Origin: Blastobasis lacticolella
Taxonomy: Eukaryota; Arthropoda; Insecta; Lepidoptera; Blastobasidae
Assembly (NCBI GenBank): GCA_905147135.1
Contig: LR990056.1
Span: forward strand, 16,750,001-16,814,000
Length of the DNA stretch: 64,000 nucleotides
Reading direction: 5' to 3'
Under the pieces are notes generated by a model. That model had not been told where the DNA came from, did not search any database, and saw only the letters and a program-made list of their open reading frames with translations. Shown one piece after another: positions 32,105 to 43,615 of this stretch; position 1 is the stretch's first letter, and every line of letters begins with the position of its first letter. Position numbers and translations under genes: made by a program.

Positions 32105-32380
32105 ATGGGCGAAACCGGTCAGTGCTACGTTGTCTACTGCTTTGGCCACATAACAGTATACGTTAGTGACGTAACACAACTTGGCAAAACTAATTTGCGA
32201 AGAAAAGCTCGATTTATATGGTCAGCCTCAACTTTGATTAACTGTTGGTTAGATTCTGATACTCAGCCTCTGATTAGATCTGCTGACATTCGTATTGTTT
32301 CCATAATATTTGCTCGCGTAATAGGCATAGCTAAAAGGATTACTGAGGAGTTAGGATGGCAAGAACAGTTGGGTATCTAG
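32105..32380 (+). CDS. Unidentified 91-residue ORF
   Basis: A true ATG opens a frame ending TAG at 32378-32380. The product includes TNLRRKARFIWSASTLINCW and IFARVIGIAKRITEELGW. I do not recognise the family. It lies between a SINE-A head and a LINE-E tail, so it may be a transposon fragment or a chance frame; no splice sites were established. Confidence 0.2.
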   Translation: MGETGQCYVVYCFGHITVYVSDVTQLGKTNLRRKARFIWSASTLINCWLDSDTQPLIRSADIRIVSIIFARVIGIAKRITEELGWQEQLGI

Positions 32381-32459
32381 GAATATTTCATCCACACGCG
32401 AAATGGGCGCAAATTCGTCGATTTGCGGAATACGCCTGGATACATCTATCTGTCCTTTT

Positions 32460-32760
32460 TATACGAGGTGGCAAACAAGCTTGCGGCCTGCCTGATGGTA
32501 AGCAGTCACCTCAGCCAAGGTCGTTTGCAATACCAGGAGCATCACCCACGCGTTGCCGACCCCGCAAAAACCTTTTAACCCCTTTCTTGAAGAACTCCAT
32601 GTTGTACTCTCCAAGGAAAACCTCTCCAGAAAGTTCATTCCACAACCTTAGTGCGCGTGGAAGAAAGTTCCTTTGGAACCGCACAGTTCTGTCCATCTAT
32701 AGGCATATAAACATATTGAGGCACTGGTGGCAGTGTGTTCGCAGAGTCCTGCAACTGGTT
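32460..32760 (-). mobile_element. LINE-E 3' end with protein tail and UTR
   Basis: On the minus strand the coding tail (32511-32696) is followed by GTGACTGCTTACCATCAGGC, CGCAAGCTTGTTTGCCACCT and a short A run. Related scraps are at 30470, 33960, 38540, 53840 and 57905. Confidence 0.8.
32511..32696 (-). pseudogene. LINE-E ORF2 C terminus
   Basis: The frame reads RTVRFQRNFLPRALRLWNEL, then SGEVFLGEYNMEFFKKGVKR, ending GIANDLG and stop. The R-x-x-R...FLPR...LWN pattern and FFKKGVKR are the conserved end of Jockey-like LINE reverse transcriptases. The RT domain is missing. Confidence 0.85.
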
Positions 32761-33959
32761 TGGTGACCGTGTCGTACTTTGAAGCTAGTTAAACTTCAGC
32801 ACCGCAACGAGCTCGCCATCTCGTAATGCGGTAGGCGAAGCGAGGTTGACCAGGGTCTTGGTCGCTGGATCTATGAGACTGGTTGAAACAGATTAGGAAC
32901 CGATAGGCATATAGGCGTGACGGTATATTATTACAAAAACATTTTGAGAAAGGACACATTAAAACGGTCTATGGATACACTGTCTTTTTTAAATTTTATT
33001 TATTACATTGAACCTATTTCTACAAATAAAAATCTGTTTTTTATGCCACTAAGGCGATATTTTCTTGCATATTCATTCAAATTTTTCTACGATTAGATTA
33101 GGTATAAATTTCTCTCAACTTAATATCCGTGTCGGTATTGATAAGACTTTAAAATTTCGGCACAATCTAAAAACTAGAATATGACATGGGTGCGTCAAAG
33201 TGATTAATTACAGACGACGGTATAACGATGATATCATTTATTAGATTAGATTTTAAATTGCTATATTGTATTTGCAATTGTACATTATCATTATCTAATC
33301 GATGGGTGTGCTCGTAATTAACTTAATTGTAAATTGCTGCAATTTTGATATTGTTTCTTGGTATCACTTTTACGATTTCAACAGAAACATTGCTTTTATT
33401 AGCAGTATTATCTGTATGAATCACTGCTACTCACCTATTTATGAATGAATCATGTAATTGTGCAAATGTTTTGGAATCCTTAGAAAAACATAGCGCGGGT
33501 AAATCACATTTTTTAGGTTTATGACCAAAGCTATCTGATGTTTAATGTTAAGAGTTCGTTTAATTCGTTCCACCGGTATGTGCAGGTCTAGCTCACTCGT
33601 CGGTCAACGAATAGGGTTAGCTATCCAGCAGGGGAATGCAGTTATGGGCACGATCCCCAACAGTGGCCGCGATTTGGGTGATATTTGTACATATAGATTT
33701 TCAGATTAGGGGTTTAGGATAATTTAATATTAGTTAGTTATGTTTTCATCTTGGGTTTGTTTGTAACATTACGTGTATGTTGTTGTTTCATAAAGTTTTT
33801 ATGTCGATGTTAATCTTATAAAATTAAGTTAATCATAAAGAAATCTATCGATATTTCTCAGATCAAATCCGTTCAGCGGTTTACGCATTTATAACTTTAA
33901 AAACCCAAGTAAAGTGGGAAAGTAATGACCGCACCGTTCGCCATCGATAGGGAGTTAGT
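32761..33959. other. AT-rich DNA with no recognised gene
   Basis: A scrap of a common repeat (AAATCCGTTCAGCGGTTTA) is at about 33865. No exon or family is recognised. Confidence 0.45.
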
Positions 33960-34090
33960 CCTTGGAACCAATTTGGTCGCAAACTGTGCGATATCAAAGA
34001 AACTCTCCCACGCACAAATAAGCTCACTGGAGAGTAGAACATGGAGTTCTTCAAGAAAGGGGTGAAACGGTTTTACGGGGTTGTCACTTC
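33960..34090 (+). mobile_element. LINE-E diverged scrap
   Basis: GAACATGGAGTTCTTCAAGA and AAGGGGTGAAACGGTTTT match the LINE-E coding tail in sense orientation. The frame is broken. Confidence 0.65.
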
Positions 34091-35315
34091 GAGATACAAA
34101 CCCATGATATTGCAACCGTCCAAAGACTGAGACAACTGCTTACCTTAAGACAGGCGGCAAGTTTGTTTGTCACAGTGGCATAAAAAACACATAAAAGAAA
34201 CCATATTCTCCCAGCAGATGTGAGGCGATTCCATTCCCATTAGGTTCACTTCGGTAGTGTTCGCAAAAAACACTCTCGCATTACCGTTACCTGCGAATGA
34301 ATCATCGTACGAACCGAATGAATAAAGCAAACGGATGTTGGGTCCCTCTCGGGGTTTACACCTTGATTTTTTTAATCCTTCCTTCTTTTGTCAGATTTAC
34401 GGCGGTAACTGCTAATTTTATATCACTCTTTATTACAACAATGATATTTGTGCTTCAGACAATGATAAACTCTTTCGATTCTATTGATGATGTTTTCTTT
34501 GGGTGCGTGTTAGATGTCAGTACCTAACTGTTAAGAAATACAATTGGCATAATTATGTGAATGAGTACTTGAGCATGTTTTAGCAAGTTTATCGGTAGTT
34601 GTAGCTAGGTTTTGTTTAGTTTGTTGTATTTTAGAGAATCTACTTATTTGTCTTATCTAAATTTTAAATTATTAGGAAGTAGGCCATTAGTTTTGAATTT
34701 AAAAAGGACGCAAGTGTTTAATCTTGTTATTTATTTTGAAGTTTTATTAATCTAATGTTATCTACAGTCATTTTATTATCATTCCAACGACATTATTAAT
34801 AGGAATGTCATTAGTGATTCACATTTAGAAACTCGTTAATCTCACATAAATTGTCTCAATTACTGTGAAACACTCTTTCAAGGATAACTCGTTCTACCAA
34901 TCCAATACTTACATTACTCTTTTGTAACAATACCGACGCATAGTAATCAATAATAATTTACAAAGACAACGCTATCGAATACGACATTTAAATATATCCG
35001 GAGCCTTTACCGGCATTAAGTTCGCTCGTAAGCTCCACTTGACCTCCAATCACAGACCGGCGCGACCGGTTTTGCTCGCTATTACAGCGCGAGCTTCTAC
35101 TACGTGCTTTCAAGCGAGCTTCCTGACTTGGAGAGCTATTGACGTGTATCAATAGTGCCATGTGGATGCATGAGATGGTTTTGACATTCAATTCGAATAA
35201 GAGATTTATGCTGAGTGTAGTTGTTTGATATTTGTGGCGCCTGGAATTAGGTATGTGATTGTCTTAAAGGACAAATTAGCCAGCCATGATGCAAAAGCAG
35301 ACATGAGGTGTTAGA
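34091..35315. other. AT-rich DNA with no recognised gene
   Basis: 34990-35130 is less AT-rich with a modest minus-strand open frame but no known domain. Nothing else is recognised. Confidence 0.45.
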
Positions 35316-35317
35316 GA

Positions 35318-35460
35318 CTATTTATTGATTTAACAGTTTATTGTGCACAAGAACAGTAGGTATACAATATTGACATAAAGAAAAACAACACAACAGGTAC
35401 AGCTTGTTTCATAAAAATATCTTACAGCAGACCTACGGAAGAGACAGGGCAAAATCAGAA
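35318..35460 (-). mobile_element. LINE-C 3' end (reverse)
   Basis: AACAGTTTATTGTGCACAAG, CACAACAGGTACAGCTTGTT and CAGCAGACCTACGGAAGAG are the reversed LINE-C tail. Confidence 0.65.
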
Positions 35461-35626
35461 AGGCAGACGGCCATACAGATGTACAAGATTTCTGCACGAT
35501 TTGTCACAGATGTTAAAGCAATTCTGATTTCTATACTAACGACAGAAAGCTTATTTAAATAAAGGCGCAATGCCCACATGTCACCGCATTTCAGTCTACA
35601 ATGTCGCGTAGGGTCTGTCTGATCGT

Positions 35627-35845
35627 TTGTCGTTAGGAAAGTATAAAAAATTGCATAACTACCGTTATCTTGAAGTTTTCTATAACTATGACGATCAAAA
35701 AATCAGACATGACGTTATATCACTACTTGTAATGATTGTCGATACCAGTTCTAAGCTGACATATTCTAATTACCTGGCAAAGCAACTAATCTCGATGACA
35801 AATGAGCTTGAAACTGTGTCAATTAATTTAGTACCTATTGGTTAA
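35627..35845 (+). other. Open frame without ATG, unexplained
   Basis: A 72-codon frame starts at TTG and ends TAA, with YLEVFYNYDDQKIRHDVISL in its product. It may be chance in AT-rich DNA or the tail of an old transposon. No splice support. Confidence 0.15.
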
Positions 35846-35944
35846 TTTACAAACAAGTGTGTATTATAAGTTAGGCTTCATTACACATAATAAGTACCTA
35901 CAATAAAATAGCTACCAATGAGAATTGCGAATGGATTACCTATT

Positions 35945-36045
35945 TGTTTCACAATTTATTGCGCACAACGAAAGTTACTATTTAAATGAACTTGTAGATA
36001 AGGTTTACAAAAGGTACAGCTTACTTCTTTAAGATATATTAAACA
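35945..36045 (-). mobile_element. LINE-C 3' end (reverse), diverged
   Basis: ACAATTTATTGCGCACAACG and AGGTACAGCTTACTTCTTTA follow the LINE-C order with many changes. Confidence 0.5.
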
Positions 36046-36599
36046 GACATCACTTTTCACGAGAATGTGTATTAATTTTAGTAAAACGTAAAAAATAAAT
36101 GAGCATTATATCCGTAAATAGGTTAGCCTGCTCTGAATTGATCACCCTGAGGTCCGCACAGAACCCATATTCTGTAAATAATTAATTTTCTAACACATTG
36201 TCAAAGGCGACTATATTCGATTTATTACAATACATTAAGTATCCATTAACTTTAATTCCTTTTTGCACAGAGGAGCAATCAAGATTACAATAACATGCAA
36301 TAAAAACACAAGCTGTGACCGAAATTCTGGTTGAGGTCAGAGCATGCCTCAAGGCATTAAAGAATGTGGGTTACCGTATGCCACGTCGATCGGTTTTCGC
36401 TTTCTTATTACGTGTGTTACTATTTTATTGTAAGCTGCGCTAAATTCTAGAATATTAGTTTAATACAAGAGTATCTATTAGCACTAGATGTCTGTATAAT
36501 GTTCAACGATAAATTCTGTAAAGAGGTAGTTGGTAAGTCTTGAAACAAGTTGTCAATAAAAGCTTGAGTATACACACAATGGACATACAATAGAATCGC
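36046..36599. other. AT-rich DNA with no recognised gene
   Basis: Part of this may be the decayed continuation of the LINE RT fragment that follows. Nothing is readable as protein. Confidence 0.4.
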
Positions 36600-36830
36600 T
36601 ATTTTGACATGGGCTTATTGTTCTAGCAAATGCTTTATAATGGTGGACCTAACAGTGACCCTTGAGGTACGCCACTGGAAAAGTTTGAAAGAACAATAGG
36701 CGAGGCTTGAGGCTACAATGTGCATAATGCATGGCGCTTGGCGTCCTATTGAGATGTTTGTGATTGTTCTGTAACTTATAGGCTATTGTGTTCCACTCAG
36801 TTCTTTATGCCAGGAATTCAAACCAGGCTT
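36600..36830 (-). pseudogene. Decayed LINE reverse transcriptase fragment
   Basis: On the minus strand 36640-36678 reads SGVPQGSLLGPPL, the conserved RT motif that precedes the YADD box in Jockey-like LINEs, preceded by SPIVLSNFS. Downstream codons quickly hit stops (TAA, TAG), and the expected YADD region is not readable. This is an old copy. Confidence 0.75.
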
Positions 36831-36959
36831 AAGTAAAAATTAAACGATTCAAAATTTCATGATGGATTAGCTTTACTTACCTTTCTTTGAGTATGTTTAA
36901 ATTTTAAATCTTTAACGTTCAAAGCTGTTCCTATTTTGTATTATAGAACATAATATAAT

Positions 36960-37060
36960 CTTCATCTTCTCAGCCGTTGGTCATCCACTGCTGAGCATAA
37001 GTCTCCCTCCACACCGGTCGACTCTGTGCTTCTTGCTTCTCTCGGTTCCGTGTGACCTTT
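36960..37060 (-). mobile_element. RTE-like 3' tail (reverse)
   Basis: CTTCATCTTCTCAGCCG, then TGGTCATCCACTGCTGAGCA and TAAGTCTCCCTCCAC are the reversed form of the common GAT-ending LINE 3' UTR. Confidence 0.6.
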
Positions 37061-37887
37061 ATGAAAATACTTTCACAAATACATACAATTATATACATAT
37101 TTGATTTTGTGCACATTGAATGCCGCTGTCACAGCATAAGTGACAGATGACAATAACCTTAGCAAAGCCTAGCAGTCCGTTAATGTACCAAATTCTTCGT
37201 CTATTCAACGTTGCAAAAATATTGTTTCGTTCTTTTATTATTATTGCACATTAATGTCCTCCAAACCTCAATTCGAACAGTAGGTATAGCAACCAACTGG
37301 TTTCCTTGAATGCCATCGTACCTGTGTCTATTTATCACGGTCCTATACTTAGCAAAAGTAACAGTTGGCGTTCTGTTCTGAATATAAATCCGATCGAATG
37401 ATTCATACGCAAGTAGCGTTGTAATAGATCGAGGTTTAGCAGTCCGCAACGTATAGAGGAAGGTAACTTAAGTTTCGATTATTTTAAGTACTTCTTGTTC
37501 AACAAGTTTATGAATTCTGATTTATTTGATCGCTAAAGCATTATGTCAAAGTAGTAATTATAGTTATGCTATTGTTAGTTTCATTCTTTGATGGAATAAT
37601 GATTAAAATTTTGAATTTACATTGCTCAAAGTTTTGACATCTTCTTACAATATTTATAGAAAGCATGTCTGTTCGTGCTTTATTCGGTCTTCCATTAACT
37701 TCCATGTGTAGCGGAGGAGGCCATGGGCGAGAGCTCGGAAATAAAATTCAAACAATATGCATTTAACGTTTGTTGTGTTTTTAGTGGTTAAATCTACAGC
37801 CGTCGTAATAATCAGCACTCTATTGATTTTTCCATGCTTTTCAGGCGCATTGCATGTATGAAAGATATGAGGCATTAAAAATACTTG
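37061..37887. other. AT-rich DNA with no recognised gene
   Basis: Two modest minus-strand frames (37201-37449 and 37654-37875) show no domain or splice support. Confidence 0.4.
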
Positions 37888-38235
37888 GACAACTCACACA
37901 GCGCCATCTAGCCCCAAAGTAAGCAAAGCTTGTGTTATGATAGCTGGTGTTAGATAACTGGTAAACTACTTATATACTTTATTTATTTATTCAACTGTTT
38001 ATTGTACACAATAATGATATACAGAGAAATATAAAAGATCAAAAGACACAACAGGCGCTGCTTATTTCTAACACGAAATTTCTTCCAGCAGGCCTACAGA
38101 AGAGAGATGAGATACATACTTATTATACATATAACACCCATACCCGTAACAGATATTAAAATTCATAATTCGGCCGGGAATCGAACCCGTAACCTTTGCG
38201 TGGCAGACCTGTGTCTATTGGTGCTCTACTCTGCG
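37888..38235 (-). mobile_element. SINE-A split by a LINE-C tail
   Basis: The 3' half is at 37888-37977 (CACACAGCGCCATCTAGCCC, AAGCAAAGCTTGTGTTATG). The middle and tRNA head resume at about 38113 (ATACATACTTATTATACAT, then GCCGGGAATCGAACCCG). The interruption is a reversed LINE-C tail at 37978-38112. Confidence 0.8.
37978..38112 (-). mobile_element. LINE-C 3' end inserted in SINE-A
   Basis: TTTATTTATTTATTCAACTG, TTTATTGTACACAATAATG, then TTCTTCCAGCAGGCCTACAG: the reversed LINE-C tail in the same order as 31605-31805. Confidence 0.75.
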
Positions 38236-38292
38236 AGACACCACAAGCCCATAATGTTCTAAAAAGAAACTGTCAAAATCCAAGTTACTCAC

Positions 38293-38425
38293 CGCGCGGT
38301 CATCAACGTAATGAAGTGAGAGTGCGCGCGCGCCGCCACGAGGCCGCGACCTTGCGGGGGGCTGTCGGATCCGGCGCGAGCCGCGACTGGCAGCCAACCT
38401 ATTTGGTCGAAAAGGAAACTTTTTG
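38293..38425 (-). other. GC-rich possible first exon with splice donor
   Basis: A sharply GC- and CpG-rich block on the minus strand ends at 38293 in CGCGCG followed by GTGAGTAAC, a near-consensus donor. An open frame runs through it but lacks an ATG. It could be a non-coding first exon of a minus-strand gene, or a GC-rich scrap of a mobile element. Confidence 0.3.
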
Positions 38426-38539
38426 CGAATTGTGATATGAAGAAAAACGTTTTCGTCACTTCGAAGCGACTTGCTGAAAAGGAAAAATTTAAGAGATTTT
38501 TTCCTTTTTTGTTCCCAGCCAGTTAAATTTTTTGCATAA

Positions 38540-38650
38540 CACTAGGGTTGCAGACGAGCTTACGGTCTGCCTGATGTTGCAATTACCGCAGGCTATGGAC
38601 GTTTGAAATACTAGGCTTATCACCCACGGGCTACCGATCTCGTAAAATTA
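38540..38650 (-). mobile_element. LINE-E 3' UTR scrap
   Basis: GACGAGCTTACGGTCTGCCT and ACCGCAGGCTATGGACGTTT are the reversed LINE-E UTR; a decayed coding end follows. Confidence 0.6.
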
Positions 38651-39894
38651 TAAGGCAGTGAATGATTGAGACGATTTCCATAATTCAGCTAATACATAAA
38701 TCGTAATATGTAGTGCCCAAAGTCACAAACTATGAATACTATTTTAAACTCTCCGCTGAAAGAATTTTAAAAATCAGGTCGGTTCTAGATACCAAGTGTG
38801 AAATGGTAGAGTGACTTATCGACTTTCGATCACTAAACACAACATAAATAAATATTAGGTTTACGAAGAATCTCTAAAAGATATAGGACAATCAAATGTT
38901 TTCGTGCACGTTGTGCTAAGTAGGCAGCTTGCCCCAGTTTCCCCGCGTTGATTTGCCGAGGCTAGATTCTGGCAATTTGTATATTAAGAAGGTGTTGAAT
39001 GAGGTAATTTTTGCTTCACTTGGATTGCGCTAGCTTGGTCAAGAATTATCTCCTAATGCATATACTTAAGTACCCTATACTGTACGTAATGACTAGCACT
39101 GTACGTGAGGCAACGATTTTCCTATTACATCTTTGACAAGTATTTTACACTTAATGATTATAGTTATTTATTGCAATGAATTATAACTTTAATCGTCTTT
39201 TGTTTCAGGTATGTCCTAGTCGCAGTGTATGGATTATGCATTATTTAAGTCATACTTGTGTTAAATATTCAAGGTTGGTTTTTGGAATTATCGTTGTGTT
39301 CGGAAAGATAACTTAATTATGTTAAGCTTTATTGTTATTTTGATTTTCTTTTATGTTTTAAAGCTCTTGTTGTGCTCCATCAAATAGATTTTATTAAACC
39401 CATATCATTCCAAGGGGTCGTTAATGACCCAAAACTAGTCGGTACTTTAAAAAATTATATATTTTTAGGTTGCATGATAATTTACTCTGAGTCCAGTCTG
39501 TCTGAAAGTTGGTAGCTCTCTATATATATTATTATAATTTCTACAGCTCTTAAAATATTTCGATCGCGTAATTGTTTTTGTCAGTTACGATCGTGAAAAT
39601 TTTAAATTGCCTCTAATTTTCTTTTACTTTTTATACCTCCTCAGGTGCTATCAAACAGATATTTGTTTAACTGTGAATATTGATAGTACTCGAAGGCACG
39701 CGTCGTCAATCACCGCGTCAATAGTGCATGTAACACAATACCCGCAGTTATAGGAGCGTGTAATGTCTTACAAGAGTCTCGTAACTCGCTTCCTTGATTG
39801 TCTGCATCATCACGCCCCAAAGCAATAGCAGCAAAAACTTTATGAAATCTCTATTGTGGTATAGAAAAGTGGATGTTATCGCACAGTTACTCAA
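38651..39894. other. AT-rich DNA with no recognised gene
   Basis: No exon, RNA gene or shared repeat is recognised on either strand. Confidence 0.45.
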
Positions 39895-40232
39895 CATCTT
39901 CTGTCATCTTGGCGTTAATGTCCCGATTGTGCTCTCGCGGTCGGCCCGGGGTCCGCTTTGACCGTGATTCAGGCAGATCAGATATTTTCAGTGGAACGAC
40001 TGCCGTCTGATCTCCTTCATCCTGCTACCAGGGGAACCTGATTACAATGGATCTTGGTTACACATTCAGTCGCCGATGTTTTCTCTCACCGTAAGATATG
40101 CTCTTGGTTAGCATGCAACTAATTTACATAACTCAGAAAATAATCATTGGTACATGGCCGCAGAGGGAACGAACCCGGGACCTCTCGCTTATGAGTTGGA
40201 TACCTTAACCACTCGCCAACGACGCTCCTAGC
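39895..40232 (-). mobile_element. SINE-B, full length
   Basis: Reversed from tail to head: CATCTTGGCGTTAATGTCCC, AGTGGAACGACTGCC, CACATTCAGTCGCCGATG, then B box in GAACGAACCCGGGACC and A box in ACCTTAACCACTCG. Both head and tail are present. Confidence 0.85.
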
Positions 40233-41913
40233 TGTCATTCAAAAGTTAATGATTTCTTCATTGTTGTCGACACTATTCAAGCTATTGGCATTGCAACGCA
40301 TTTGTTTTTCGGCATATATATTTCAAAGGATATGGTGTAGAAGCTTAATAATGACAAAGAACGTGTTCGTCCTTAAGCTGCAAAAAATTACATTTGAACT
40401 AAATAAATGGCCTTTGTAATTAGAAATCCCGGAACGTCCGTAATTTTTCAAGTCACATGTGACCTGGCTGTTGGTTACTTCTGAATATACAAAATCTCTA
40501 ATTTTATATATTCAGTACAGCTAAGCACTATATTAGAAAGACTTTAAATTTATTTATTCAGCATAGGTAAACCAGGCGTTTTGTGTTTAAATTACGCACC
40601 ACTTTTTCTTTTGCCAATAAAAGCCGAACCAACTTTTTCTTCTAGTTCAGGAAATACATTACTGATTAGTTCCTTATCTAGACTTCCACTATCAACTATC
40701 GGAGAGTCGTTTTTGTTTTATCGACTATCGGCGTCTTTTTATCGACTGTCGATGTCGTGGTCGTCGAAATCGAGGTTTTATCTCGCCACTTTGCTGTTTA
40801 CAAGTTTATGTAAACCGCAGAACTGAGCTGCGTTATCCAATTACTTAGTTAGATAACTGGTTGCGTGCCGATATTTTTATATTGTCCATTATTGAGTGCA
40901 TTTTGTGCAAAATATTGCCAAATCGGGGTCTAGAAGTTTTATTACTCGTTTATTTTGGCTGGTTTAATGGTGTCTTTTTAGGAAAAAATTTCTTATGGTG
41001 ATGTCCTAATTTGCAACAGTCGTGCCACGGGCAGTTTTGAGGTCACCTATTGGTCGGGTGACATTGGTTGTACGATCATGGTAACACGACAGTTGCCAAT
41101 TAGGACAGCGCCTTAGGCTCGTGGTTTTGCCAGGCTGAAGTTTCGAGAATTGTCAGAGCTTCTTTCATTTACTTAACAATATAGTACGTCATTATCATCA
41201 GCCTAGAGTCATAGACTAATAATTCTAATTACTACGACTAATTCTTCTCTAATGAGCGCCAATTCACCATTTCTTATGTTCATCTAGCCTACACCTGCTG
41301 TCTTTCGTAAATGGTCACACCACCGAGCCTTTTAGCACTTCGTTTATTTATAAAATAAAATTTTTATTTCGTATTTTCTTATCTATTTCGAACTATAGCA
41401 ATTTACTAAAGTACTTTCTAAAGTATATTTACCAATCTTGTACAAGCGCGCTTTGCGTTATTTCACTTACATTCTAGGTCATCTCAATTTGTTGGTCCTA
41501 GAAATTGAGATACAAAGTCAATACCTATCAATTATTCTACGGAACAGAAATGTAGGTACGGAACGGAACATAAATTCTTCTAATGCGATGTTCCGAGCAA
41601 TGTCGAGGCCTTAGCAAGGGTGAGGTCAGATTCACAAGGGAAGGTTGTATGTATTGACATTTAATAAATAAAGAGGATAGGTTCAGACGCTAGGGTTTCG
41701 TGCAGATTTTAACGGCAATTTGTACGCTTGTGAGTTTGTAGGATACACGTATATCTATACCTGTATCTACTCGGGCCTCTAGGTTTCTAAGGAGTAGGTT
41801 CTCCGAAAATAACTGACTTCAATGATTATTGTTGTAATGCAAATGCGATAGCCAGTTGTCGGAAATATTAGAGGGTCCAAAAAGTGAATACGATTAGATA
41901 TAATGTAGAGTGC
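40233..41913. other. Intergenic DNA with no recognised gene
   Basis: At 40700-40760 the words TATCGACTATCGGCG and TATCGACTGTCGATG repeat once. An open frame at 40581-40826 is low-complexity Ser/Leu/Phe and is not convincing. Confidence 0.4.
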
Positions 41914-42091
41914 ATGTACAGTGTTTCCTTTGGACTATGACATGGGATCGTTCAAGAGGTATATTAGAGGTCTCTTCAGAGGCGGGCAACGCATCAGTGA
42001 CTCCCCTGGTGTTGCTGATGTCCATAGGCGGCGGTGACCACTTTCCATCAGGTGGCCCGCTTGCCTGTTTGTCTGCCGTATAACATAAAAA
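41914..42091 (+). mobile_element. LINE-D tail, copy 2
   Basis: By eye identical to copy 1 from GTGTTTCC through the stop (TGA 42035-42037) to TGTCTGCCGTA, then ACATAAAAAAG. Same reading frame (FPLDYDMGSFKRYIR...). Confidence 0.9.
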
Positions 42092-42099
42092 AGAGAATT

Positions 42100-42215
42100 G
42101 GTTTATTTTTTAATGCGACTCAGGCATAAACGAGCAGTCAGCCCACCTGATGGTAAGCGGTTACTGTCGCCCATAACATCTACCTACGTTATGTCTACGG
42201 TACCTACACACACTC
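42100..42215 (+). mobile_element. Repeat K 5' part
   Basis: GAGCAGTCAGCCCACCTGAT and GGTTACTGTCGCCCATAACA match the start of the K copy at 23463; the rest is missing. Confidence 0.6.
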
Positions 42216-42914
42216 ACACGTCTAACCAACAATAACTATGAATGCGAAAGTGAGATGTATCAATCAAATAGTCACGAATGCCACACTGGTTACATATTTA
42301 AGACATGTCACTTAGGTACGCTTTTATTTGTAGTCACCAATAACACTAACTTTTGTTCCAAATCCGAGCCAACGCATCCAATTTCCATATTTCATGCTTC
42401 ACACGATTACGTGAGGCTGTTTCGCAAACTCTGATTCTATTACAATGACATAAGTATCATTGCCGTGAAGCAACTAACGGGTACTTCTCAACGGTGCTGG
42501 CGGATTTGGTCTCTGCGGAATTCTTGCGGTCTCAAACTGGGGCGGAGCAATCAATTTTGGTCTGTTACCGTGTTCGAGGTGCTTGGGTGCTTGGGTTTAG
42601 GATCAATGTTCGTTTCGGTTGGGTATGGGTAATGCGGTCTTAGACGGTACCTAAGGCCGGTCAATTTTGTTTTTGAATGTACCTACGTTGTCTCAAGATA
42701 ATCAATGGCATTGCAATGGTTAATGAATTAATGTAGGTATTCTAACAAGTTTGGTTAGTTAGTAGTTAGTTTTCGCCGCGGAAACGACAGATTGCTGGTG
42801 TAAGGATGCGAATATTTCCTTTAAGGAAGTGGACCGTCTGATTCTTGCTGTAGAGGTTGTCCGTTAGCATACAGCGTAGCAACGCTGCTTGTGTTACGGA
42901 CACCTTTGCTTGAT
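42216..42914. other. Intergenic DNA with no recognised gene
   Basis: No gene is recognised. 42490-42620 is slightly GC-richer with no readable protein. Confidence 0.4.
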
Positions 42915-43315
42915 GCGTGACCAGGGTACCGATTCTGGTGTGCAATGCAGTTGTTATTATGTTGCAATGTAACTGTGATGTTACTAAAACTACGTCGAGG
43001 TATCGAGTCAGTCCCAGCATCATCCCAGTTAAATCATTGTTCGACCTTTGGCACGTTTTCATTGACAGAATTGAAGACAGTTTGACAACTATGGAAGATG
43101 CAACTTAGCAATTTATTTATTTATTGGAGTACCAACAGCCATATAAAACCATAATACAACAAAAGTACCAGAAAACGAATTGTGGAAAAGTTTGAACTCA
43201 TGAAAGTTGCAACTCAACATCTGTCATTTGAATAACAATCACACATTTGACATGCGATGCAATTGTAATGTTACTGCATCTGAGACGATTTCCCTACCAG
43301 AATCGAAGTCCTGGA
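42915..43315 (+). mobile_element. About 400-bp TIR element, left copy of an inverted pair
   Basis: The ends CGATTCTGGT and ACCAGAATCG are inverted repeats within the element, in a wider imperfect CCAGG...CGATTCTGGT terminus. The interior (GATGTTACTAAAACTACG, TTGGAGTACCAACAGCC-type, CATTTGACATGCGATGC) is repeated, reversed, at 45090-45505. No transposase. Confidence 0.85.
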
Positions 43316-43481
43316 GTGGGACAATTGAAGTTTAGACGAAGTGCTATTTGTTATAGATGTTTAGTTTATAGTTTCGTTTAGTATTATTTTTTGATATTGT
43401 AATAATTTGACGAGTTAGGTATCTAGCACTGTTCACAAACAATACGTATCTAAGTAGCAAGTGAAGTAGCTTTACTATTCT
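43316..43481. other. Short AT-rich spacer
   Basis: Nothing is recognised here. Confidence 0.5.
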
Positions 43482-43615
43482 CACAGTGCTCGTCTGCTAA
43501 GTTACAGCTCTATGCCTGGTGAATTAAGTTCATTTTAACGGGCGCATACTGCCCATCGCCCCTAAAGTATTGTCAGTTGAGACCGTAGGTGTTTAAGCAC
43601 GCTGTGCGTTTCTGA
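43482..43615 (+). repeat. Repeat P copy 3
   Basis: Diverged match to 27826: CTCGTCTGCTAAGTTACAG, GGGCGCATACTGCCCATCGC, AAGTATTGTCAGTTGAGACC, and GCACGCTGTGCGTT. The ATTGG box is lost (GGTGAATTAAG). Confidence 0.65.

Noticed and set aside
42917..43108. Matching open frames at 42917-43108 (plus) and 45312-45497 (minus)
   Set aside because: They are the same stretch of the inverted TIR element read twice, not a duplicated gene.
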